Positions 1 to 6,617 are shown, numbered from the stretch's first letter. The stretch: DNA of 7,317 nt from Bacteroidota bacterium (GCA_947468985.1 CANINJ010000091.1:1-7317); one strand, 5' to 3'. Program-made: numbers and translations. Notes: generated by a model not told the origin, from the letters alone.

Positions 1-279
1 GAAATCAACCAGCAATACCTCGACCACGACACCCTAACCGACATCATTAGTTTTGACTATTCTGTAGGAAACGAACTACACGGAGACATCTTCGTTTCGG
101 TCGAAAGAGTTCGTGAAAACGCATCCGATTTCAACGTTACGTTCCTCGAAGAAATTAAGCGCGTCCTCGTCCACGGCGTTTTGCACTATTGCGGCTACAA
201 GGATAAATCTGAATCTGACGAGCTAATAATGCGAGAAAAGGAAGAAGAAAAAATGCAAATGTTTCACGTGGAACAATAA
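1..279 (+). CDS. ybeY: Endoribonuclease YbeY (rRNA maturation factor), 3' part
   Basis: YbeY is a zinc-dependent endoribonuclease that acts in 16S rRNA 3'-end maturation and ribosome quality control in the cytoplasm. Only the last 92 residues are visible; the family is usually about 140-150 residues, so roughly the first third lies outside the left edge. The fragment holds the family's core: the ISFDY strand (visible residues 16-20), the DIFVSVERV strand (29-37), and the metal-binding helix HGVLHYCGYKDK (58-69). The usual signature is HGxLHxxGYDH. His58 and His62 are present, but the third ligand position is Asp68, preceded by Lys instead of Asp, which I believe is the usual Bacteroidota variant. 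The C-terminal tail (MQMFHVEQ) is encoded partly by a parS site. The fragment is richer in G+C (about 45%) and in C-ending codons than the genes downstream. A 207-bp spacer separates it from mnmG on the same strand. Confidence 0.93.
   Translation, partial: EINQQYLDHDTLTDIISFDYSVGNELHGDIFVSVERVRENASDFNVTFLEEIKRVLVHGVLHYCGYKDKSESDELIMREKEEEKMQMFHVEQ
260..275. other. parS centromere site 1, inside the ybeY coding sequence
   Basis: The 16 bases TGTTTCACGTGGAACA are, read on the other strand, TGTTCCACGTGAAACA, an exact match to the classical chromosomal parS of Bacillus subtilis. Such sites load ParB (Spo0J), a CTP-dependent clamp that spreads on DNA and works with ParA in origin segregation. The site overlaps the last six codons of ybeY and encodes the tail FHVEQ, so the DNA element and the reading frame share the same bases. 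That it binds ParB here is inferred from sequence identity. Confidence 0.88.
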
Positions 280-392
280 TAATTAGGAGCGAATTTTCGA
301 GTTTTTCTACAAATGTAATTCCCGCTTTCATTCCAAATCTCTTGGAAAAAACCTCGAGGATTTTCCCTTCAATCGGGGCTATTATTTTTTTG

Positions 393-400
393 TATTTTTG
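393..400 (+). promoter_or_regulatory. Candidate Bacteroidota -7 promoter box upstream of mnmG
   Basis: TATTTTTG fits the Bacteroidota sigma-ABfA -7 consensus TAnnTTTG exactly. The matching -33 element is weak: the best candidate is TTC at 368-370, with a 22-base spacer, against consensus TTG or TTTG. If used, transcription would start near position 407 and the mnmG leader of about 80 bases would contain parS site 2. The surrounding T-rich sequence makes a chance match quite possible. Confidence 0.3.
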
Positions 401-431
401 CATTTGGAATTGACAGTTAAAAAAACAACAA

Positions 432-447
432 TGTTTCACGTGGAACA
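432..447. other. parS centromere site 2, in the mnmG leader
   Basis: TGTTTCACGTGGAACA is identical to, and in the same orientation as, site 1, with centres 172 bp apart. It lies in the spacer between ybeY and mnmG, 39 bp before the mnmG start codon. As an exact match to the conserved chromosomal parS it is expected to load ParB. Because it lies between any upstream promoter and the mnmG start, ParB binding and spreading could affect mnmG expression; this last point is inference. Confidence 0.9.
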
Positions 448-486
448 TTTACAATAAAGAATAAACGAACATTAAATAAATATAAT

Positions 487-2358
487 TTGTTTCAAGATAT
501 ATACGATGTAATTGTAGTTGGCGCAGGCCACGCAGGTTCAGAAGCAGCGGCAGCAGCAGCTAACTTAGGATCCAAAACATTATTGGTTACAATGAGTTTG
601 CAAAACATTGCTCAAATGTCGTGCAATCCCGCAATGGGAGGAATCGCCAAAGGGCAAATTGTTCGGGAGATTGATGCGCTTGGAGGTTATTCGGGAATTG
701 TTTCTGATAGAACCGCAATCCAATTCAAAATGCTGAATAAATCTAAAGGCCCTGCAATGTGGTCGCCAAGAGTTCAAAGCGACAGAATGCGTTTCGCTGA
801 AGAATGGCGATTGATGTTGGAGCAAACCCCAAACCTCGATTTCTATCAAGAAATGGTCGGTGGTTTAATTATTGAAGACGGAAAAGTCAAAGGAATTAAA
901 ACTTCTTTAGGCATTGAAATAAAAGCCAAATCGGTAGTCTTGACGAATGGAACTTTTTTAAATGGATTAATTCACATTGGTGAAAAACAATTCGGAGGAG
1001 GAAGAGCTGGAGAAAGTGCAGCCTACGGAATCACAGAAGATTTAGTAAAAGCAGGTTTTGAATCAGGAAGAATGAAAACAGGAACTCCGCCACGAGTTGA
1101 TGGAAGATCGTTGGATTATTCAAAAATGAATGAAGAAAAAGGCGATGCAAAACCAGATAAATTTTCTTATTCGGACATTACAAAACCATTAGTTCATCAA
1201 AAATCGTGTTATATGACGTACACATCTTTGGATGTTCACGATATTTTGAGAGAAGGTTTTGACCGTTCCCCAATGTTTAATGGAAGAATTAAAAGTATCG
1301 GACCAAGATACTGTCCGTCAATTGAAGATAAAATAAACCGTTTTGCAGACAAAGACAGACACCAGTTATTTGTGGAACCAGAAGGGTGGAATACAGTTGA
1401 AGTTTATGTAAATGGTTTTTCTACATCATTGCCAGAAGACATCCAATTTAAAGCTTTGCGCTCTGTTGTGGGATTTGAAAACGTTAAGTTTTTCCGACCT
1501 GGATATGCAATTGAATACGATTATTTTCCACCCACGCAATTAAAACATACGTTGGAAACTAAGTTGGTTGAAGGATTGTATTTCGCTGGACAAATAAACG
1601 GAACTACAGGATATGAAGAAGCGGCTTCACAAGGATTGATGGCGGGAATCAATGCGGCTTTGAAAGTTCAAGAGAAAGCGCCAATGATTTTAAAAAGAGA
1701 TGAAGCATATATTGGGGTTTTAATTGACGATTTAATTACTAAAGGAACAGAAGAACCTTATAGAATGTTTACTTCAAGAGCAGAATTCAGAACTCTTTTA
1801 CGCCAAGACAACGCCGATTTTAGATTGACGCCAATGTCTCACGAAATTGGATTGGCATCAGAATTGCGTTTGCGAAGAATGGAACACAAGCTAAAAGAAT
1901 CTGAAAAAATGGTTGCTTTTTTCAAAGAAACAAGTATTACAGCTGCAGAAGCAAATCCTATTTTAGAAGCAAAAGAAACTGCTTTGGTGAACCAAAGTGA
2001 TAAGATGTTTAAGATGTTTTCTCGTCCTCAAATTGATTTGAACGATATGATGCAATTACAAAAAGTAAAGGATTATATTGATTCCAATGAAGTTGATTTA
2101 GAGATATTGGAACAAGCAGAAATACAAGTTAAATATTCGGGATATATCGAAAAGGAAAGAAACAACGCCAACAAATTAACACGTTTGGAAGATGTGAAAA
2201 TCCCCGAAGATTTTGATTATAATAAAATAAAATCAATGTCAATTGAAGCAAGACAGAAGCTTGGAAAAATCCGACCAATTACCATTTCTCAAGCATCGAG
2301 AATAAGCGGAGTTTCCCCAAGTGATATTTCTGTATTGCTAATTTATATGGGACGATAA
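487..2358 (+). CDS. mnmG: tRNA uridine-5-carboxymethylaminomethyl modification enzyme MnmG (GidA)
   Basis: MnmG is an FAD-dependent enzyme that works with the GTPase MnmE to add a carboxymethylaminomethyl (or aminomethyl) group to the wobble uridine U34 of certain tRNAs, which improves decoding of purine-ending codons. The 623-residue product is of normal family length. It shows the N-terminal FAD-binding Rossmann motif GAGHAG (residues 12-17), the conserved SCNPAMGGIAKG segment with Cys46 (45-56), GID signature 1 GPRYCPSIEDKI (272-283) with catalytic-type Cys276, GID signature 2 around AGQINGTTGYEEAA (367-380), and the helical C-terminal MnmE-binding domain ending near RISGVSPSDISVLL (605-618). 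The start is TTG at 487. The reading frame is open upstream but contains no ATG or GTG, and the first internal Met (residue 36) would remove the FAD motif. There is no Shine-Dalgarno sequence, only A/T-rich leader, as usual in this phylum. parS sites lie on both sides of the gene. Confidence 0.97.
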   Translation: MFQDIYDVIVVGAGHAGSEAAAAAANLGSKTLLVTMSLQNIAQMSCNPAMGGIAKGQIVREIDALGGYSGIVSDRTAIQFKMLNKSKGPAMWSPRVQSDRMRFAEEWRLMLEQTPNLDFYQEMVGGLIIEDGKVKGIKTSLGIEIKAKSVVLTNGTFLNGLIHIGEKQFGGGRAGESAAYGITEDLVKAGFESGRMKTGTPPRVDGRSLDYSKMNEEKGDAKPDKFSYSDITKPLVHQKSCYMTYTSLDVHDILREGFDRSPMFNGRIKSIGPRYCPSIEDKINRFADKDRHQLFVEPEGWNTVEVYVNGFSTSLPEDIQFKALRSVVGFENVKFFRPGYAIEYDYFPPTQLKHTLETKLVEGLYFAGQINGTTGYEEAASQGLMAGINAALKVQEKAPMILKRDEAYIGVLIDDLITKGTEEPYRMFTSRAEFRTLLRQDNADFRLTPMSHEIGLASELRLRRMEHKLKESEKMVAFFKETSITAAEANPILEAKETALVNQSDKMFKMFSRPQIDLNDMMQLQKVKDYIDSNEVDLEILEQAEIQVKYSGYIEKERNNANKLTRLEDVKIPEDFDYNKIKSMSIEARQKLGKIRPITISQASRISGVSPSDISVLLIYMGR

Positions 2359-2382
2359 TTATTTTAGATTTCTGATTTAAAA

Positions 2383-2398
2383 TGTTCCACGTGAAACT
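2383..2398. other. parS centromere site 3, downstream of mnmG
   Basis: TGTTCCACGTGAAACT matches the classical parS TGTTCCACGTGAAACA at 15 of 16 positions, differing only in the last base. It begins 24 bases after the mnmG stop codon, in the spacer before the methyltransferase gene. It is in the opposite orientation to sites 1 and 2, which matters little for a near-palindrome. Its centre is about 1.95 kb from site 2. A single end mismatch is common among functional parS sites, so ParB binding is likely. Confidence 0.82.
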
Positions 2399-2533
2399 AT
2401 GGCATAAAGTCCTGCTAGGATTGCGTTGTTTGAATATTAAACTTTTTAAAAACAAAATTATTAAAATGCATAAGGTTCAAATTTAGGAATTGGTTTTAAC
2501 CCACAACCTAAAACCCATAACAAATTTCAAAAA

Positions 2534-3382
2534 ATGGATATTTCAAATAAAAAACACTTCCTAACCGTAAAAGATTATTCTGTTTCTAAAGAAACATTTG
2601 ATCTGTATTATGATGAAACTTTGGATATGTTGATTACATCGCCGCAGCCAAGTCTTGACAATCTCGGAAAATATTATGAAAGTGTTGACTACATTTCTCA
2701 TACCGATTCTAAACGCTCTTTGTTTGAAAAAGCATATCATTTTGTAAAAAGCATTGCGCTAAAAAACAAACTAAATTTAATAAATAGTTGTAATTCAAGT
2801 AAAGGAAAATTATTAGATATTGGAGCTGGAACAGGAGATTTTTTATTGACAGCAAAAGAAAATGGCTGGAACACAATTGGAGTAGAACCAAGTGAAAAAG
2901 CAAAAGCGATCGCTGTTAAAAAAGGAGTGGAATTTTCATCATCAACGGAAGAATTAGAAAGCCAAACTTTTGATGTAATTACGATGTGGCATGTTTTAGA
3001 ACATGTTCCAAATTTAGAAAATCAAATCAAAGAATTGAAAAGATTAGCAAAGCCAAACGGAACAATAATTATTGCGGTTCCAAATTTCAAATCCTACGAC
3101 GCAAAATATTATGGGAAGTTTTGGGCGGCGTATGATGTGCCAATTCACTTTTGGCATTTTTCTAAAACAGCGATAAAATTACTTTTTGAAAAAGAAGAAA
3201 TCAAATTAGAAAAAGTGCTACCAATGAAATTTGATTCTTTTTATGTGAGCTTGTTATCCGAAAAATATAAAAATGGAAAAATGAATTATATAAAGGCCTT
3301 TTGGATTGGATTAGTATCAAATTGGAAAGCAAATCGAAGTTTAGAGTTTTCATCCCACATTTATGTCTTAAAAAACAACTAA
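2534..3382 (+). CDS. Class I SAM-dependent methyltransferase, substrate unknown
   Basis: This 282-residue protein has the Rossmann-like fold signature of class I S-adenosylmethionine methyltransferases of the UbiG / Methyltransf_23 type. The glycine-rich SAM-binding motif I is LLDIGAGTGDF (residues 93-103), followed by the acidic motif II at GVEPS (116-120), motif IV with FDVITMWHVLEHVPN (146-160), and a later strand at GTIIIAVPN (176-184). The segment DVPIHFWHFS (201-210) is typical of this subfamily. Residues 1-90 form an N-terminal extension that I cannot assign to a domain. No signal peptide or membrane segment is visible, so it should be cytoplasmic. The substrate cannot be read from the sequence. 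The gene begins at an ATG with an A-rich upstream stretch, 175 bp after mnmG. The spacer holds parS site 3 and no convincing terminator, so co-transcription with mnmG is possible but unproven. Confidence 0.9.
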   Translation: MDISNKKHFLTVKDYSVSKETFDLYYDETLDMLITSPQPSLDNLGKYYESVDYISHTDSKRSLFEKAYHFVKSIALKNKLNLINSCNSSKGKLLDIGAGTGDFLLTAKENGWNTIGVEPSEKAKAIAVKKGVEFSSSTEELESQTFDVITMWHVLEHVPNLENQIKELKRLAKPNGTIIIAVPNFKSYDAKYYGKFWAAYDVPIHFWHFSKTAIKLLFEKEEIKLEKVLPMKFDSFYVSLLSEKYKNGKMNYIKAFWIGLVSNWKANRSLEFSSHIYVLKNN

Positions 3383-3547
3383 AACGCAATATAAAGCGAT
3401 TTAAAAGAAGGTTTTTGTTTAAAACGTATATTTTACTGTCTTTTCTAAAAACGTTTTGCATTTCAAATCTAATAAAGCCGCTTTTTATAGCTTAAAATTA
3501 TAACAAAAATCAAAACCATTGTAAAACCTTATAGTTGCAAAACAAGG

Positions 3548-3555
3548 TAAGTTTG
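3548..3555 (+). promoter_or_regulatory. Candidate -7 promoter box for the OmpH-like gene
   Basis: TAAGTTTG is a perfect match to the Bacteroidota -7 consensus TAnnTTTG, 70 bases before the ATG at 3626. No well-spaced TTG -33 element is present: the nearest are at 3519-3521 (26-base spacer) and 3535-3537 (too close). A second, weaker -7-like sequence, TACTTTTA, is at 3587-3594. The rest of the 243-bp spacer (3383-3625) is AT-rich and shows no gene, repeat or strong terminator hairpin. Confidence 0.35.
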
Positions 3556-3625
3556 AAACTTTTTAAATTTATTAATCAAAAATTTATACTTTTACCAATA
3601 ATTAAAAAATCAATTAAAAATTAGG

Positions 3626-4222
3626 ATGAAAAAATCATTAGTACTTATCGCAATCGCATTTTCAATTATCTCTTGTAACAAAACCGCAGAAGTTGCTTCT
3701 TCAAAAACCGCTTACGTTGACACGTCAAAATTAATGAGCGAATATACAGAAGCAAAAGACATTGAAGCCAAATACAAAGCAAAATCGGAAGAAATGGGGA
3801 AAGAGTTGGAAGCAGAAGTCGCGCGTTTTAAAACAGAAGCGGCAAGTTTTCAAAAAAACGCACAAATAAACGGTCAAGCTTGGGCGCAACAAAAAGGTGC
3901 TGAATTGCAAAAAAGAGAACAACAACTTCAATATGCACAACAATCTATTTCGCAACAATTGCAACAAGAAAGTGGAGTAGAAATTGATTCGGTTGTTAGT
4001 AATGTGAAGAAATTCATCAAAACTTACGGGAAAGAAAAAGGATACGCTTATATATATGGAACAGGAGAAGCAGCTACAATTTTGTATGCTGAAGATAAAT
4101 ATGACATCACAAAAGACATCATCAAACTTTTGAACGATAAATACAAATCTACTACAAAACCATCGACCGACACAAAAGCGGATGCCAAAAAAGAAATTGA
4201 AGTCTTAGAGAAAAAGAAATAA
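3626..4222 (+). CDS. OmpH/Skp-family periplasmic chaperone-like lipoprotein
   Basis: The 198-residue product resembles the OmpH/Skp family, whose founding members hold unfolded outer membrane proteins in the periplasm. The N-terminus is a lipoprotein signal peptide: a short KK, a hydrophobic stretch, and a lipobox ending IISC with Cys17 as the lipidated residue. The family's first strand is seen at TAYVDTSKLMSEY (28-40). A long, Glu/Lys/Gln-rich coiled coil follows (about 42-120), then the second small beta part at YAYIYGTGEAATILYAEDKYDIT (about 140-162) and the helix IIKLLNDKY. The tail (about 173-198) is charged, Lys/Thr-rich and probably disordered. Residues after Cys17 (NKTAE) lack the acidic cluster described as a surface-export signal in Bacteroidota lipoproteins, so it is probably held on the periplasmic side of a membrane. 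It is a lipid-anchored relative of Skp and not necessarily the main Skp next to bamA. A terminator follows directly, so it may be a single-gene unit. Confidence 0.85.
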   Translation: MKKSLVLIAIAFSIISCNKTAEVASSKTAYVDTSKLMSEYTEAKDIEAKYKAKSEEMGKELEAEVARFKTEAASFQKNAQINGQAWAQQKGAELQKREQQLQYAQQSISQQLQQESGVEIDSVVSNVKKFIKTYGKEKGYAYIYGTGEAATILYAEDKYDITKDIIKLLNDKYKSTTKPSTDTKADAKKEIEVLEKKK

Positions 4223-4239
4223 TTCTTAGAAATATTTCG

Positions 4240-4268
4240 AAAAATGTCTTCCAAGTGAAGGCATTTTT
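4240..4268 (+). terminator. Intrinsic terminator after the OmpH-like gene
   Basis: A hairpin with a 12-bp stem (left arm 4240-4251 AAAAATGTCTTC, right arm 4257-4268 GAAGGCATTTTT, one T-G wobble pair) and a 5-base loop CAAGT is followed by a T-run to 4269. It begins 18 bases after the stop codon. The A-rich left arm means it may also act in the reverse direction. It separates the OmpH-like gene from the helicase gene. Confidence 0.85.
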
Positions 4269-4341
4269 TGTTTCTAAAAAAACGAAATTATAGTAATTAG
4301 ATTCAAAAAAATGTAGTACTTTCAACTTCTAATTTAAGCCA

Positions 4342-6615
4342 ATGCAAACCATATCAGAAGCCGCAGAATATACTTTACGATTTATCAATCAAACACATCG
4401 CTCGGTGTTTTTGACAGGAAAAGCCGGAACGGGTAAAACCACTCTTTTAAGAGAAATCATACAAACTACTCACAAAAACACAGTTGTTGTTGCGCCAACA
4501 GGAATTGCAGCATTAAATGCGGGCGGCGTTACGATTCATTCCATGTTTCAGTTGCCTTTTGGAGGGTTTATTCCGGATAATTCAGCACCCCATTTTTCCG
4601 ATACTGTAAAATTCGAAACCAAAAACACTTTAGTTAGACACTTCAAAATGAGTGGTTTAAAGAAATCGGTAATTAGAAACATGGAGTTATTGATTATTGA
4701 CGAAGTGAGTATGTTGCGCGCTGATTTATTAGATGCAATTGACTTTATGATGCAATCGGTACGCAAAAAGAAAACACCTTTTGGCGGCGTTCAAGTACTT
4801 TTTATTGGTGATTTATTACAATTGCCGCCTGTAATTCGGGATGAAGAATGGAGTACTTTAAAAAAATATTACAAGGGTAAATTCTTCTTTCATTCACATG
4901 TCATTCAGCAAAATCCACCGTTATATATTGAATTGTCAAAAATATTCCGACAAACGGATGATGTCTTTATTTCGATATTAAATAATTTGAGAAACAATCA
5001 AATTTCTCAAGAGGATATTAAAAACCTGAACGAGTATGTGCAACCTAATTTTGACCTGAAAGCCAATAAAGGGTACATTACATTAACCACTCACAATGCA
5101 AAAGCCGACGCAATGAACGCTCAGGCGTTGCAAGATTTGGAGGGAAAATTAGAAACGTTCAAGCCCGATGTTGTTGATGATTTCCCAGAAAAAATATTTC
5201 CTATTGAGCAAAACTTACATCTGAAAGTTGGCGCTCAAGTGATGTTTGTTAAAAATGATCTTTCATTAGAAAAGCGATATTTTAATGGCAAAATGGGATT
5301 TATTAAATCGCTTTCAAAAGAGGAGATTTTAGTTCATTTCCCTGAAGAAAATAAAACCATAGAAGTTGAAAAATACGAATGGCAAAATATTCGGTACAAA
5401 GTCAACGAAATGACCAAGGAAATTGACGAAGAAGTTTTAGGAACATTTGTTCATTATCCTATAAAATTGGCTTGGGCAATTACCGTTCATAAAAGCCAGG
5501 GATTAACATTTGATAAAGCAGCGCTAGATGTTTCGCAGGTTTTTCTTCCCGGACAGGCATACGTTGCGTTATCTCGATTACGCTCTTTAAAAGGCTTGAT
5601 ATTGCTTTCTCCGTTGCGAATGAATGGCATTTCAAACGATCAAGATGTAATGGATTATTATTTAAACAAAGCAACCGAAGAAGTTTTGGCCGTTTCGTTG
5701 CAACAAGAAACCAAGAATTTTATCCGAAATTATCTAAAAACTACTTTCGACTGGAGCGATTTGGCTCAGGAATGGCGCAACCATCAGTTTAGTTATAACG
5801 AAAAATCGGATATTTCTGAAAAGTCGAAACACGCCATTTGGGCCAAAAAACAAGCGGAATCCATCGGTGAATTATTGGAGCCCTCTCGAAAATTTTTATC
5901 GCAATTGGATAAATTATTTGCGAGTGAAACCTTTGATATGACTCACATTTCTGACAGAATTCACGCCGCTTTCAATTATTTCTTTATTCCAATGGACAAT
6001 GCGGCTTATGATATTTTATGGAAATTAGAAGAAGTAAAAAGAGTCAAAAAAGTTAAAGCTTATTATGAAGAATTAATGGTTTTGGAGGAATTACAAATCA
6101 AAGCGGTTTTGCAATTAATGAAAGCCAAATTGTTAGTAAATACAGTAGTTTCTGGAGCAACAATTTCCAAAGAAAACTTGATTTCTGAAGAAATTAAATC
6201 CTATAGAGTCAACAAGATTAATTCAATTCAAGCGAAATACAAGGAACTCAATATTACTCTTGTTGAAGATGATTTTGATGTGGATCGCTATGCCAATAAA
6301 AAAGCCTTAAAAACTAAAGAACCAAAGAAATCAACCACGCAAGAAACCTACGAATTGTGGCAACAAAAAAATTCCATAAAAGAAATTGCGGCTATTAGAA
6401 AGCTTACGGCACAAACTATTTACGGGCATTTTTCAAAGTTAATAGAATCGGGGCAAGTGCAGCTTTCGGATGTTTTACCAGAAGATAAAATCGATGAATT
6501 AACCAAAGTTTTCAAAGGCTTCAAAGGAGAATCTTTGAGCGAGTTAATGGAGAAAAACGGAGATAAATTCACGTGGAACGAAATGAGAATGTTCAAAGCG
6601 AGTATCGGGAAGTGA
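4342..6615 (+). CDS. Pif1/RecD-like superfamily 1B DNA helicase with C-terminal helix-turn-helix
   Basis: The first ~430 residues carry the ordered motifs of an SF1B helicase: Walker A GKAGTGKTT (26-34), motif Ia APTGIAALNAGG (51-62), Walker B LLIIDEVSML (116-125), motif III GDLLQLPPV (156-164), the FRQTD motif IV region (202-206), VHKSQGLTFDKA (382-393), and motif VI AYVALSRLRSLKG (406-418) with the arginine finger region. This is the Pif1/RecD2 arrangement, so the protein should unwind DNA 5' to 3' using ATP. Residues ~445-660 are a helical region I cannot assign. Residues ~664-712 (TYELWQQKNSIKEIAAIRKLTAQTIYGH and onward) form a helix-turn-helix of the type found at the C-terminus of Bacteroidota helicases, probably for DNA contact. 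The 757-residue length and the intact motifs indicate a functional gene. The ATG at 4342 has no Shine-Dalgarno sequence. Its stop codon is 2 bp from that of the convergent DoxX-family gene. A role in replication-fork or G-quadruplex processing is by analogy only. Confidence 0.93.
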   Translation: MQTISEAAEYTLRFINQTHRSVFLTGKAGTGKTTLLREIIQTTHKNTVVVAPTGIAALNAGGVTIHSMFQLPFGGFIPDNSAPHFSDTVKFETKNTLVRHFKMSGLKKSVIRNMELLIIDEVSMLRADLLDAIDFMMQSVRKKKTPFGGVQVLFIGDLLQLPPVIRDEEWSTLKKYYKGKFFFHSHVIQQNPPLYIELSKIFRQTDDVFISILNNLRNNQISQEDIKNLNEYVQPNFDLKANKGYITLTTHNAKADAMNAQALQDLEGKLETFKPDVVDDFPEKIFPIEQNLHLKVGAQVMFVKNDLSLEKRYFNGKMGFIKSLSKEEILVHFPEENKTIEVEKYEWQNIRYKVNEMTKEIDEEVLGTFVHYPIKLAWAITVHKSQGLTFDKAALDVSQVFLPGQAYVALSRLRSLKGLILLSPLRMNGISNDQDVMDYYLNKATEEVLAVSLQQETKNFIRNYLKTTFDWSDLAQEWRNHQFSYNEKSDISEKSKHAIWAKKQAESIGELLEPSRKFLSQLDKLFASETFDMTHISDRIHAAFNYFFIPMDNAAYDILWKLEEVKRVKKVKAYYEELMVLEELQIKAVLQLMKAKLLVNTVVSGATISKENLISEEIKSYRVNKINSIQAKYKELNITLVEDDFDVDRYANKKALKTKEPKKSTTQETYELWQQKNSIKEIAAIRKLTAQTIYGHFSKLIESGQVQLSDVLPEDKIDELTKVFKGFKGESLSELMEKNGDKFTWNEMRMFKASIGK
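6565..6580. other. Possible degenerate parS-like site in the helicase gene
   Basis: The bases AAATTCACGTGGAACG share 12 of 16 positions with sites 1 and 2, and the 12 matches are contiguous (TTCACGTGGAAC, 6568-6579), including the CACGTG centre. The outer bases do not match. It lies in the codons for FTWN near the end of the helicase, so protein constraint could account for it. ParB may bind it weakly or not at all. Confidence 0.25.
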
Positions 6616-6617
6616 AT

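Noticed and set aside
331..347. Perfect 6-bp inverted repeat TTCCAA/TTGGAA with a 5-base loop
   Set aside because: No T-run follows on either strand, the stem is short and AT-rich, and it is expected by chance; not a terminator for ybeY.
410..415. TTGACA, identical to the sigma-70 -35 consensus, upstream of mnmG
   Set aside because: Bacteroidota use a different consensus (TTG / TAnnTTTG), and the only TATAAT nearby (481-486) is about 65 bases away and abuts the start codon.
2408..2422. Small hairpin AGTCCT-GCT-AGGATT after mnmG
   Set aside because: The 6-bp stem includes a G-T pair, has a 3-base loop and is not followed by a T-run, so it is too weak to call a terminator.
3254..3262. TTATCCGAA, resembling a DnaA box (TTATCCACA)
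   Set aside because: It differs at two key positions, stands alone, and lies inside the methyltransferase coding sequence. No DnaA box cluster is present, so no origin is called within this window.
3301..3495. Lysine- and arginine-rich 64-residue open frame overlapping the end of the methyltransferase gene
   Set aside because: It is out of frame with a well-supported gene, is low in complexity from AT-rich DNA, and has no recognisable motif.
3475..3495. Possible terminator hairpin AAAGCCGCTTT followed by T bases in the spacer after the methyltransferase
   Set aside because: The stem is only about 4 bp with a 3-base loop; not stable enough to support.
6511..6527. Direct repeat TTCAAAGG x2 separated by one base
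   Set aside because: It only encodes FKGFKG within the helicase and is too short to be a meaningful repeat.
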